Positions 1 through 7,156 of a stretch of 12,643 nt of DNA are shown in pieces. The notes beneath the pieces are model-generated. The model did not search any database. It was given only the letters and a program-made list of their open reading frames with translations, and was not told the DNA's origin. Position 1 is the first letter of the stretch, and each line of letters starts with the position of its first letter. This DNA is from Flavisolibacter sp. (lineage in GTDB: Bacteria; Bacteroidota; Bacteroidia; Chitinophagales; Chitinophagaceae), in NCBI GenBank assembly GCA_017745135.1, contig JAGIAB010000052.1, positions 1 through 12,643 on the forward strand. Direction: 5' to 3'. The translations under genes and the position numbers were made by a program.

Positions 1-773
1 ACGGATGGGCGTTTAAAATACTTTGGTGGCTGGAAAAGAAACAAACCCGAAAAGCATCACATCTCATTGCTGTGGCTTCGGGCATGAATGAGTATGTAAA
101 AGAGAAATATGATGTTACTATAAAAGACCTCGCTATCAAACCCTGTTGTGTTAACCTGGAACTATTTCATTTTAACGATAACTACCGGTGTGAGCTAAGG
201 AAAAGCCTGGATTGGCAATCAAAAGTTGTGTGTGTATATGCAGGAAAGTTTGGTGGAATTTATTTGGAGAAAGAAGCATTTGATTTTTTTAAAGTTGCTT
301 ATGAATATTGGGGTGATCAATTCCGGGTATTGTTGCTAACCTCATTGACCAAAACAGAAGTAGCAGATTACTGTAAAGCAGCTGGTTTAACTGAACGCAT
401 TTTTCATGTTGAATATATACCATTCGACAAAATGCCCCATTATCTTTCTGCTGGGGATTTTGGATTCACACCTGTAAAACCTGTTCCTTCGAAACGCTAT
501 TGCAGCCCTATAAAAGATGGGGAATACTGGGCGATGGGACTCCCTGTGGTTATCACTAAAAATATTTCGGATGACTCTGCCATTATTGAGCAAAACAACA
601 TCGGAGCCGTGCTTAATGAATTAACCAAAGAAGGCTATTGGAAGGCTGTCAAAAAAATTGATGAACTATTGCAAAGCGATCGCGAGAAGCTAAGGGGAAA
701 AATACGCAGTATAGCAGTCACTTATAGGGGCTTTGATATTGCAAAAAGAGAGTATTCGAAAATTTATAGTTGA
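1..773 (+). CDS. Glycosyltransferase, GT4-like, 5' end cut by window
   Basis: The frame is open from position 3 without a stop, so the gene starts before the window and the GTG at 72 is probably internal. The visible 256 residues look like the C-terminal, nucleotide-sugar-binding half of a GT-B glycosyltransferase. There is an acceptor-domain end (IAVASGMNEYV, 66-104), then a beta-strand and loop VCVYAGKFGG (about 228-257), and then the donor-site stretch KRYCSPIKDGEYWAMGLPVV (492-551). In that stretch the Glu of GEYWAMGLP sits where the second Glu of the classic EX7E motif falls, while the first position is not Glu. The likely role is cytosolic transfer of a sugar to a lipid-linked or secreted glycan; donor and acceptor cannot be read. 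It is followed after 60 bp by a beta-barrel gene. The family assignment is fairly sure; the specificity is unknown. Confidence 0.8.
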   Translation, partial: GWAFKILWWLEKKQTRKASHLIAVASGMNEYVKEKYDVTIKDLAIKPCCVNLELFHFNDNYRCELRKSLDWQSKVVCVYAGKFGGIYLEKEAFDFFKVAYEYWGDQFRVLLLTSLTKTEVADYCKAAGLTERIFHVEYIPFDKMPHYLSAGDFGFTPVKPVPSKRYCSPIKDGEYWAMGLPVVITKNISDDSAIIEQNNIGAVLNELTKEGYWKAVKKIDELLQSDREKLRGKIRSIAVTYRGFDIAKREYSKIYS

Positions 774-833
774 ACTTTAAAGGTGTGAATCAAGTTTTGC
801 GGTCTCAATTTTGCATAAAAAAGGAAAAAACTT

Positions 834-1436
834 ATGAAAAAGATTACCCTGACCACTTGCTTTTTATTGTTTATTAGTTTTTGTTTTGCCCAAACCACCA
901 CGACGAAGAGCTCAGCTGACAAAACTGTGAGCTTAGGGATAAAGGCAGGTGTCAACATTGCCAATTGGTATAATAAAAGTGGAAACTTTGTTACAACTAA
1001 CAATGATGCTCGCATTGGCGCCTATGCAGGCTTATTTGCGCATATTCACCTGGGTGATTTATTTGCTGTGCAACCCGAAGTGGTTTATTCAATGCAAGGA
1101 TTTAAAAATGCTAACAATAAATATGTTGCCAACTACATCAATATTCCACTATTGGGACAAGTGATGCTGGGCAACGGTTTTCGTGTGGAAACCGGGCCAC
1201 AATTAGGTATTCTGACAGATGCCAAGACTGAAGATTATGCAGGCAACGAAAATCCAGGACTAAAACCTTTCCTTAAATCAACTGATTTTTCATGGACATT
1301 TGGCGCCAGCTATTTATCTCCCATTGGCGTAGGTGCCGAGGTTCGTTATAATATGGGTTTAAGCAATATCCGGACTTCGACCTCGGACAACGTGAAAAAC
1401 AGGGTTTGGCAGATAGGATTGTTTTACCAGTTTTGA
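834..1436 (+). CDS. Secreted outer-membrane beta-barrel protein (porin/PorT-like family)
   Basis: This 200-residue protein has a clear Sec signal peptide: Lys2-Lys3, a hydrophobic core to about residue 18, and a likely cleavage between Ala19 and Gln20 (FCFA-Q). The mature part begins with a Thr/Ser-rich linker. It continues with the strand signature LGIKAGVNIANW, then alternating polar/hydrophobic strands and Gly/Asn-rich turns, and ends in GLFYQF, a terminal Phe typical of beta-barrels inserted by Bam. This matches the small eight-stranded outer-membrane barrel families abundant in Bacteroidota. An AAGGA-like ribosome binding site at 821-825 lies about 8 bases before the ATG, supporting this start. 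It sits between two sugar-modifying genes but has no visible enzymatic role, so it may be an unrelated insertion in the cluster or an envelope accessory. Function unknown. Confidence 0.8.
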   Translation: MKKITLTTCFLLFISFCFAQTTTTKSSADKTVSLGIKAGVNIANWYNKSGNFVTTNNDARIGAYAGLFAHIHLGDLFAVQPEVVYSMQGFKNANNKYVANYINIPLLGQVMLGNGFRVETGPQLGILTDAKTEDYAGNENPGLKPFLKSTDFSWTFGASYLSPIGVGAEVRYNMGLSNIRTSTSDNVKNRVWQIGLFYQF

Positions 1437-1509
1437 TTCTTAGGGGAAGATTCATACTCTATTGCGCTGATAAGCTGTTTATGAAAGAAGGTTTAGCCAT
1501 TGTTTTTAG

Positions 1510-1531
1510 CTGCAAGTGATTTTATTTGCAG
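1510..1531. repeat. Inverted repeat CTGCAA-N10-TTGCAG
   Basis: Six-base arms at 1510-1515 and 1526-1531 are exact reverse complements around a 10-base AT-rich spacer, in the 115-bp gap before the methyltransferase gene. It could be an operator or a weak RNA hairpin. It overlaps a poor -33/-7 promoter match (TTG at 1500-1502 and TTTATTTG at 1521-1528, 18 bp apart). Arms this short can occur by chance. Confidence 0.25.
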
Positions 1532-1551
1532 GTTGTTCGTATTTTATATTC

Positions 1552-2454
1552 ATGGAAAATAATTTCACTGCTTCTCCTCTTAAGATCATTGAGAAAGGAG
1601 AAAAAAAGATTTATTCTTTTAATATTGAGCCCCAAGGGAATATTGATCTTACAACTGTCAGCTCTTTTGGAGAAGAGTGGCAAAAGTTTGATTCTTTTAG
1701 CGAAAAGGAAATCGCTCAAATTGGCGACGATTATTTTGATATAGTGTCGGATGAGTTATACGCCGGTAAAAGTGTATTAGACATGGGATGCGGTACGGGT
1801 CGTTGGACGAAGTATGTTGCCCGAAAGGCAGGTTTTGTAGAAGCTATGGACCCAAGCGATGCTGTATTTTCAGCTGCGTATTTGCTTGCGGAAAATAAAA
1901 ACATCAGAATTTCCAAAGCGAGTGTGGATCAGATACCCTTTCCTGATAACAGTTTTGATTTAGTATTCAGTCTTGGGGTATTGCATCATATTCCAGATAC
2001 CGAAGCTGCCATGAAAAAATGTGTTTACAAAGTAAAGCCCGGGGGGCATTTTCTTGTCTATCTCTATTATAATTTGGACAACAGAGGTGCCGTATTCAAG
2101 CTTATTTTTCACCTTTCCAATCTTTTACGAAGATGCATTTGCAGGCTGCCTTCTTTATTAAAAAAGCTGGTTTGCGATATACTTGCTATTTTAATTTACC
2201 TGCCCTTTGTTGCGGTAACCCGTTTGCTGCGATTTTTGGGTTTGGAAAAATTGTCTTCTAAAGTTCCATTGTCGTGGTATGCAGATAAAACATTCCGAGT
2301 GATCAGGAATGATTCGTTGGACCGTTTTGGTACGCCCCTCGAGCAAAGATTTTCAAGGAAGCAGATTAGCGATATGATGACAAATTGCGGATTGTACAAT
2401 ATTGTATTTTCAGATAAAGAGCCGTTTTGGCACGCCCTGGGGCAAAAGCGATGA
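1552..2454 (+). CDS. Class I SAM-dependent methyltransferase
   Basis: A 300-residue Rossmann methyltransferase of the Methyltransf_11 type. Motif I is VLDMGCGTGR (residues 75-84), the ribose-binding acid is Asp100 in EAMDPS, and the post-motif strand is FDLVFSLGVLHHIPD (135-149) followed by VKPGGHFLVYLYY (161-173). A hydrophobic stretch (about 207-228) in the C-terminal half may dock on the membrane. The C-terminal region (LDRFGTPLEQRFS, about 256-268) is a fused substrate-recognition part. It probably methylates a sugar or lipid-linked intermediate in the cytosol; the acceptor is unknown. I chose the ATG at 1552 because an upstream GTG at 1516 in the same frame adds 12 hydrophobic residues that are not family-like. 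The stop overlaps the next gene's ATG (ATGA, 2451-2454), implying translational coupling to the glycosyltransferase. Confidence 0.85.
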   Translation: MENNFTASPLKIIEKGEKKIYSFNIEPQGNIDLTTVSSFGEEWQKFDSFSEKEIAQIGDDYFDIVSDELYAGKSVLDMGCGTGRWTKYVARKAGFVEAMDPSDAVFSAAYLLAENKNIRISKASVDQIPFPDNSFDLVFSLGVLHHIPDTEAAMKKCVYKVKPGGHFLVYLYYNLDNRGAVFKLIFHLSNLLRRCICRLPSLLKKLVCDILAILIYLPFVAVTRLLRFLGLEKLSSKVPLSWYADKTFRVIRNDSLDRFGTPLEQRFSRKQISDMMTNCGLYNIVFSDKEPFWHALGQKR

Positions 2455-3518
2455 AGAAAATAGCATTTGTTGTGCAATTGCCAAGAGAGGTGTCACCCGG
2501 CCAGCGGTTTCGCTGTGAACAATATGAACACCTTTTAAAGAACAATGGTTTTCAGGTAGAGACATTTCCTTTTCTTGATAATGAAACTTACCAGATCCTT
2601 TATAAGGAAGGTTATTTTTTAAGAAAAGTCGTTGGTGTATTTAAAGGGTTTGTTCGAAGGATTGGCTTTTTATTTAAAGCCCGAAAGTTTGACTACATTT
2701 TTTTGCAGAGAGAAATGGCTCCTGTCGGACCGCCGGTTTTTGAATGGATAGTGTCGAAAATTTTGAAAGCAAAAATAATCTACGATTATGATGATGCTAT
2801 CTGGATACCCAATGTAAGCGAAGGCAACCGAATAGCCCGGTTTGCAAAATGTTTTTGGAAGATAAAATGGATCTGCAAATGGTCATACAAGGTATCAGCA
2901 GGTAATGATTTTCTTGCAAATTATGCAAGGTCGTATAATAATAAAGTTGTTGTAAATCCTACCTGCGTGGATACTGAGAACAAGTATTTCATTGCTTCGC
3001 AGCAAAATGAGCCACCGGTTATAGGGTGGACGGGTTCTCATTCTACAATCCAGTTTTTAGCACTCGGTATACCTGCAATTAAAAAGCTTGGGCAATTAAA
3101 GCAATTTCGTTTCCTTGCGATTTGTGATAAAAAGCCGGAGTTTGATATAAAATCTTTGGAGTTTCAGAAATGGGATAAACAAACCGAAATCGAAGATCTT
3201 TCAAAAATCAACATCGGTATTATGCCATTGAAAGAAGATGCATGGAGTGAGGGAAAATGCGGGTTTAAACTGATCCAATACATGGCATTAGGGATACCAG
3301 CTGTTGCATCGCCGGTAGGAGTCAATAAACAAATTATCGATCATGGCATTAATGGTTATCTCTGCAGTTCCGATGAAGAATGGATACAGTACTTAACTGA
3401 ATTGCTGAGTGATGAACAAAAAAGAAGAGAATTTGGCAAAAAGGGACGTGATAAAATTGTAAGAGAATACAGTATTCAATCAAACGCTTCAAATTTCTTA
3501 TCCTTGTTTTCAAATTAA
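2451..3518 (+). CDS. Glycosyltransferase, GT4-like
   Basis: A 355-residue GT-B type enzyme with the N-terminal strand KIAFVVQLPREVSPGQRFR, the acidic loop IYDYDDAIW (110-118), the linker VVVNPTCVDT (166-174), the donor-domain strand PVIGWTGSHSTI (189-200) and the donor-binding segment EGKCGFKLIQYMALGIPAVASPVG (267-290). In the last segment the second acidic residue of EX7E is replaced by Gln276 and the first aligned position is Gly268, so it does not carry the standard EX7E pair. The gene starts on the ATG of an ATGA overlap with the methyltransferase. An ORF extended upstream to 2427 would add eight residues read over that gene. The next gene, the amidotransferase, begins 5 bases after the stop. 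Likely role: adding a sugar to a polysaccharide repeat unit or making a decorated glycan with its partner methyltransferase. Specificity unknown. Confidence 0.85.
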   Translation: MKKIAFVVQLPREVSPGQRFRCEQYEHLLKNNGFQVETFPFLDNETYQILYKEGYFLRKVVGVFKGFVRRIGFLFKARKFDYIFLQREMAPVGPPVFEWIVSKILKAKIIYDYDDAIWIPNVSEGNRIARFAKCFWKIKWICKWSYKVSAGNDFLANYARSYNNKVVVNPTCVDTENKYFIASQQNEPPVIGWTGSHSTIQFLALGIPAIKKLGQLKQFRFLAICDKKPEFDIKSLEFQKWDKQTEIEDLSKINIGIMPLKEDAWSEGKCGFKLIQYMALGIPAVASPVGVNKQIIDHGINGYLCSSDEEWIQYLTELLSDEQKRREFGKKGRDKIVREYSIQSNASNFLSLFSN

Positions 3519-3522
3519 AACT

Positions 3523-5409
3523 ATGTGTGGCATTGCAGGAGGCTTCGCTTTCAAATCTGAAGGCATAAAATACATCAGTGAGATTGGTCGGGCCACTACT
3601 TGTTTAAAGCATCGCGGCCCTGACGGTGACGGTATTTTTTTAAATGAAACCGTGGCCTTAGGCCATAGGAGATTATCCATTATTGATACCTCCGCTCAAG
3701 CCAATCAGCCCATGTACAGCAGCGGCAAAAGGTATGTGATCGTATTTAATGGAGAGATTTTTAATTACAGGGAACTGAGGGCAAAATATTTTTCTGGCCA
3801 TACCTTCCGCACCACATCTGATACAGAAGTTTTTTTAGAATTGTTTATAAAAATTGGTGTTGACTGCTTCCAAGAACTGCGGGGGTTTTTTGCGGCGTCG
3901 ATCTATGATAAACAAAAGGAAGAACTGTTTTTGGTACGGGACCGTTTCGGAAAAAAGCCGGTGCACGTTTTTAAAAATGAAGAAGTGCTTCTTTTTGCAT
4001 CCGAATTAAAAGCACTCCTTTCGTTTGGGGTTCCAAAGGAATTAAATGCTGCGATTCTTCCTTATTATTTTCAACTCAATTACATTCCACAACCCTTAAG
4101 CATTTTAAAAAATGTTGAAAAACTTTTGGCAGGTCATTATTTGAAAATTACCAAAGCGGGGGTAGAGGATCATGCTTATCACCAGTTAAAGATCCGAAAA
4201 GAAAAATACGGAAAGATAAGTTATGAGGAAGCGAAAAAGCAATTGGTTTCCCTGATGGATGATGCTACAAGGTTACGTTTGGTATCTGATGTTCCACTTG
4301 GTGTATTTTTAAGCGGGGGTATAGATTCTTCGGTTGTGGTAGCATTAGCCGCAAGACATGAACAGCAACTAAAAACTTTTTCCATCGGTTATAAAGACTA
4401 TCCTTTTTTTGATGAAACAAAGTATGCTCAATTGGTTGCAAAAAAATACAATACGCAACATACTGTTTTCAGTTTGAACAATGATGATTTTTTAGAGCAT
4501 GTTGATGATGTTCTGAACTACATGGACGAACCATTTGCTGACTCGTCTTCTATTCCAACGTTTATCCTAAGCAAGCATACCCGCAAGCAGGTTACCGTTG
4601 CTTTATCGGGTGATGGCGGTGATGAAGTTTTTGCAGGATATAACAAGTACCAGGCAGAATGGAATGTAATGCGGCCTTCATTGAAAAAAAATGTAGTGAA
4701 AGGACTACGGCCGCTCTGGAAAATATTGCCTAAAAGCAGGAATAGCAAAATCACAAATACTATACGGCAGTTGCATAGGTTTTCTGAAGGAGCATCACTT
4801 GCTGCAGAAGACCGTTATTGGCAATGGGCTTCCATGTTGCCGGAAGAAGAAGTCAGCTGTTTATTTACAAGCTCATTTGTTCAACAATTGAATGGAAGAA
4901 AACGATTAAATGACTTCTTTGAATGGAACATTTCTGGGCAGGATCTGAATGAGGTGCTATTGGCTGATATGAATCTTGTATTAACTGGGGATATGCTTGT
5001 AAAGGTAGATATGATGAGCATGGCTAACAGCCTCGAAATTCGTTCGCCTTTTTTGGATCAGGAAGTAGTTGAATTTGCATTTGGCTTGCCTCAGTCCTTT
5101 AAGATCAACAATAAGATGAAAAAAAGGATTGTGCAAGATGCGTTTCGTGACCTGTTGCCTGATGAACTGTATAATCGACCTAAGCAAGGCTTTGATATTC
5201 CCTTGTTGAATTGGTTCAAAAAAGAACTGTGGTCAAAAATCAATGATGATTTGTTATCGGAACAATTTGTTCGTGAGCAGGAAATATTTAATCCTACTTC
5301 AATTCAATCTTTAAAAAAGAAATTACACTCATCGGATCCTGGTGATACGCATGAAACGATTTGGGCACTATTGGTCTTTCAACACTGGTGGAAGAAGTAT
5401 ATAGCGTAA
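3523..5409 (+). CDS. asnB: Asparagine synthase-type glutamine amidotransferase (AsnB family)
   Basis: A 628-residue class II amidotransferase fused to an ATP-pyrophosphatase synthetase domain. Met-Cys2 gives the N-terminal nucleophile after Met removal. The glutaminase domain shows KHRGPDGDGIF (29-39), LGHRRLSIID (46-55), FNGEIFNYREL (75-85), SDTEVF (99-104) and RDRFGKKP (139-146). The synthetase domain shows the PP-loop SGGIDSS (264-270) and the second ATP site ALSGDGGDEVFAGY (360-373). All expected catalytic landmarks are present, so it should be active: Gln-derived ammonia is channelled to an AMP-activated carboxylate. In glycan clusters such proteins (for example WbpS-like ones) amidate uronic acids rather than aspartate, which the neighbours favour here. 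It begins 4 bases after the glycosyltransferase stop and ends 3 bases from the convergent formyltransferase gene. The choice between sugar amidation and asparagine synthesis is not settled by sequence; the gene symbol refers to the family only. Confidence 0.9.
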   Translation: MCGIAGGFAFKSEGIKYISEIGRATTCLKHRGPDGDGIFLNETVALGHRRLSIIDTSAQANQPMYSSGKRYVIVFNGEIFNYRELRAKYFSGHTFRTTSDTEVFLELFIKIGVDCFQELRGFFAASIYDKQKEELFLVRDRFGKKPVHVFKNEEVLLFASELKALLSFGVPKELNAAILPYYFQLNYIPQPLSILKNVEKLLAGHYLKITKAGVEDHAYHQLKIRKEKYGKISYEEAKKQLVSLMDDATRLRLVSDVPLGVFLSGGIDSSVVVALAARHEQQLKTFSIGYKDYPFFDETKYAQLVAKKYNTQHTVFSLNNDDFLEHVDDVLNYMDEPFADSSSIPTFILSKHTRKQVTVALSGDGGDEVFAGYNKYQAEWNVMRPSLKKNVVKGLRPLWKILPKSRNSKITNTIRQLHRFSEGASLAAEDRYWQWASMLPEEEVSCLFTSSFVQQLNGRKRLNDFFEWNISGQDLNEVLLADMNLVLTGDMLVKVDMMSMANSLEIRSPFLDQEVVEFAFGLPQSFKINNKMKKRIVQDAFRDLLPDELYNRPKQGFDIPLLNWFKKELWSKINDDLLSEQFVREQEIFNPTSIQSLKKKLHSSDPGDTHETIWALLVFQHWWKKYIA

Positions 5410-5412
5410 TCG

Positions 5413-6183
5413 TTACCTCACTCCTTTTGTAAGAAGCGTCCACAAATAACCCCATAAAGTAGGGTGATGCCATAAGGCAGAATCAAGGTCGTTTTTAATC
5501 ACCGATTTCCTTCCTTTTTCTAATTCTGTGATCACCTGGTGTAACAGATTTAAGCCTTCTGCCAGTTGCAAATAGGGATAAGTAGCGAAATTATCTTTTG
5601 CTGAAATAGGAATCACTGCTTGCGCTAAAACATTTCCAGTATCGATTCCAGGGTCTACGAGATGAATGGTTACACCGCAATTGTCTTTATCATTGTTAGC
5701 AAGTGCCCAATATGCACCATGAGAACCCCGGTATCTTGGTGTGATGCCTGCATGAATATTAATGAATGTAGCGTTTGTGCCCTGTAATATTTTTTTCGAA
5801 ATAATTTTCGTTCCATGAACGATGACAAGATCAGGGTTGCAACTTGTCAGCAGTTGCAAACTACGTATGTCATTAATTGAACTGACACTTTCTATTGTAT
5901 TCTGAGGAATTGGACCGTCCTTCAATTGATACGCCCTTTTGATTTCTTCAACTCTTTTTCGTGAAAATTTTAAAAGAGGTTTGGCTATAGTTAGTTGAAA
6001 CAATACTTGTCCCGCAACATTAAACCATCCCAATTTTTTTATCCGCTTCTTTAAAAACTCCTTCCTTGGAACAGCATTTTCAATGATAACCTTATCTACG
6101 TGAAAATTTTTTTGAAGGAAATGATAAACGATAGGAGTTGTATCCCATTTCCCTGCTAACAAAACAATTCGTTTAAACGGCAT
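5413..6183 (-). CDS. Formyltransferase-fold enzyme, possible sugar N-formyltransferase
   Basis: A 256-residue protein of the formyl_trans_N fold (PurN, Fmt, ArnA-N and sugar N-formyltransferases). It opens with a Rossmann strand KRIVLLAGKWD. The catalytic triad pattern is present: Asn142 and His144 in INIHAGITPRYRGSHGAYWAL (141-161) and Asp181 in HLVDPGIDTGNVLAQ (174-188). This supports transfer of a formyl group from N10-formyl-tetrahydrofolate to an amine. The residues 40-105 insertion is basic and not typical of PurN, and the C-terminus is short, so it is not a tRNA or purine enzyme. The preceding gene (a deacetylase) could supply the amine. Its ATG overlaps the deacetylase end by 11 bp, so the two are probably co-transcribed and translationally coupled. 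It could also be another one-carbon or acyl-transfer relative. Product uncertain. Confidence 0.7.
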   Translation of the reverse strand: MPFKRIVLLAGKWDTTPIVYHFLQKNFHVDKVIIENAVPRKEFLKKRIKKLGWFNVAGQVLFQLTIAKPLLKFSRKRVEEIKRAYQLKDGPIPQNTIESVSSINDIRSLQLLTSCNPDLVIVHGTKIISKKILQGTNATFINIHAGITPRYRGSHGAYWALANNDKDNCGVTIHLVDPGIDTGNVLAQAVIPISAKDNFATYPYLQLAEGLNLLHQVITELEKGRKSVIKNDLDSALWHHPTLWGYLWTLLTKGVR

Positions 6184-7156
6184 AGGGCTGTAAAATTTCT
6201 TCGGCTATCTGTCTCATTGTTTTGCTTTGCATTCCGTGTTCTCCATGAAGCATTTGATAGTGTTTCAATATGGATTCAAGTAATGAAAGATTTTCTTTGA
6301 GGTTAACTCCAAAATTATGCGGATGCCACCACAAATGATAGCATTCTCCTTTTTTTGCCGCATAACTCATGCTGCTTTTGATACGATGAAGGCGCAAACT
6401 TTCCAGGGATTTTAGCCGGGGGAAATAAGGACGCAAAAAGCGGCTGGCAGGAATATTAATGATGCCGTTTTCTTCTTTTGGCCGAAAACTATGATGGCCT
6501 GTAATATTTACATAGGAATCACCCAGTCTGGTTGCTCGTATGAGTTTGCTCTGCTCGTTATTTTGCCTCGGATTATAAATTTTCGAAGCTTCATTTCCGC
6601 GGTAAGAGATTAATCCCAATTTTTTGCAAATGTCAATATGTTCTTTGCTGTACTGATTTCTCGGGAATACAATACTTTTTAATTCTATACCATGAGTTGA
6701 AGCAATAGCCTTTGCAGCTTGAATATCTTGTTCAAAAGAAACAAGTGAAGCGCCTTCTAAACAATAATAGTGACTAAATGTATGCGACGCGATTTCTTGC
6801 TGTGGTGACTGTTGTAGAATTTTGATTAGTGATTCTGCATAATGATAGATGTCATCTTCTTCGGAGTAACCAACTGTTGACAAATAATTATCCTCATAGG
6901 GCGAATGTTTGGAAAGGTGATATGCTGGTTTTTCCCCGGGAACAAAATTTAAAAGTTCGTTTCTATTGCGAGAAAAAAGAAAACCTACAGTGGCAAAAGT
7001 GGCTGAGATACCATATTTTTCAAAAAGTTCAACGAGTGAAGGAATCACTTGCCTAACACCCCTAACGTTGGCTCCGTAATTTTCAATAGTTCGTTTATCT
7101 CTTACGCCCCAAAAAAGTTCAAAGTCAAGTGAGATGACGAGCAGGCTTCCTTGCAT
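6173..7156 (-). CDS. Polysaccharide deacetylase-like protein (CE4/NodB fold)
   Basis: A 327-residue protein with a NodB-type barrel. It starts SLLVISLDFELFWGVRD, in which Asp11-x-Glu13 replaces the usual TFDDG aspartate pair. The metal-binding pair HTFSH (His125 and His129) is intact, followed by FPRNQY (164-169) and a late HLWWHPHNFG (274-283) that would supply the catalytic His. It may deacetylate an N-acetyl sugar of the glycan. The changed first motif makes metal use or activity less certain and suggests a subgroup different from classical chitin or peptidoglycan deacetylases. The ATG at 7156 overlaps the upstream membrane gene (which ends at 7125) by 32 bp, and its stop overlaps the formyltransferase start, so the three genes form one polycistron. 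No signal peptide is seen, so it acts in the cytosol or at the inner face. Confidence 0.8.
   Translation of the reverse strand: MQGSLLVISLDFELFWGVRDKRTIENYGANVRGVRQVIPSLVELFEKYGISATFATVGFLFSRNRNELLNFVPGEKPAYHLSKHSPYEDNYLSTVGYSEEDDIYHYAESLIKILQQSPQQEIASHTFSHYYCLEGASLVSFEQDIQAAKAIASTHGIELKSIVFPRNQYSKEHIDICKKLGLISYRGNEASKIYNPRQNNEQSKLIRATRLGDSYVNITGHHSFRPKEENGIINIPASRFLRPYFPRLKSLESLRLHRIKSSMSYAAKKGECYHLWWHPHNFGVNLKENLSLLESILKHYQMLHGEHGMQSKTMRQIAEEILQPYAV

Noticed and set aside
764..1015. 83-codon minus-strand frame antisense to the beta-barrel gene
   Set aside because: It lies opposite a signal-peptide-bearing gene with a good ribosome binding site and shows no recognisable motif.
1516..1551. 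GTG at 1516 as the methyltransferase start
   Set aside because: It adds a 12-residue hydrophobic tail inside an intergenic-looking region that holds an inverted repeat and a promoter candidate. The ATG at 1552 gives a normal family N-terminus.
2427..2450. Upstream start of the glycosyltransferase at 2427
   Set aside because: The added residues are read over the methyltransferase C-terminus. The ATGA overlap start at 2451 begins directly with the conserved first strand.
5406..5416. Short palindrome GTAATCGTTAC at the convergent gene ends, as a shared terminator
   Set aside because: The arms are only 4 bp with no GC-rich stem or T-run, so it is too weak to call a terminator.
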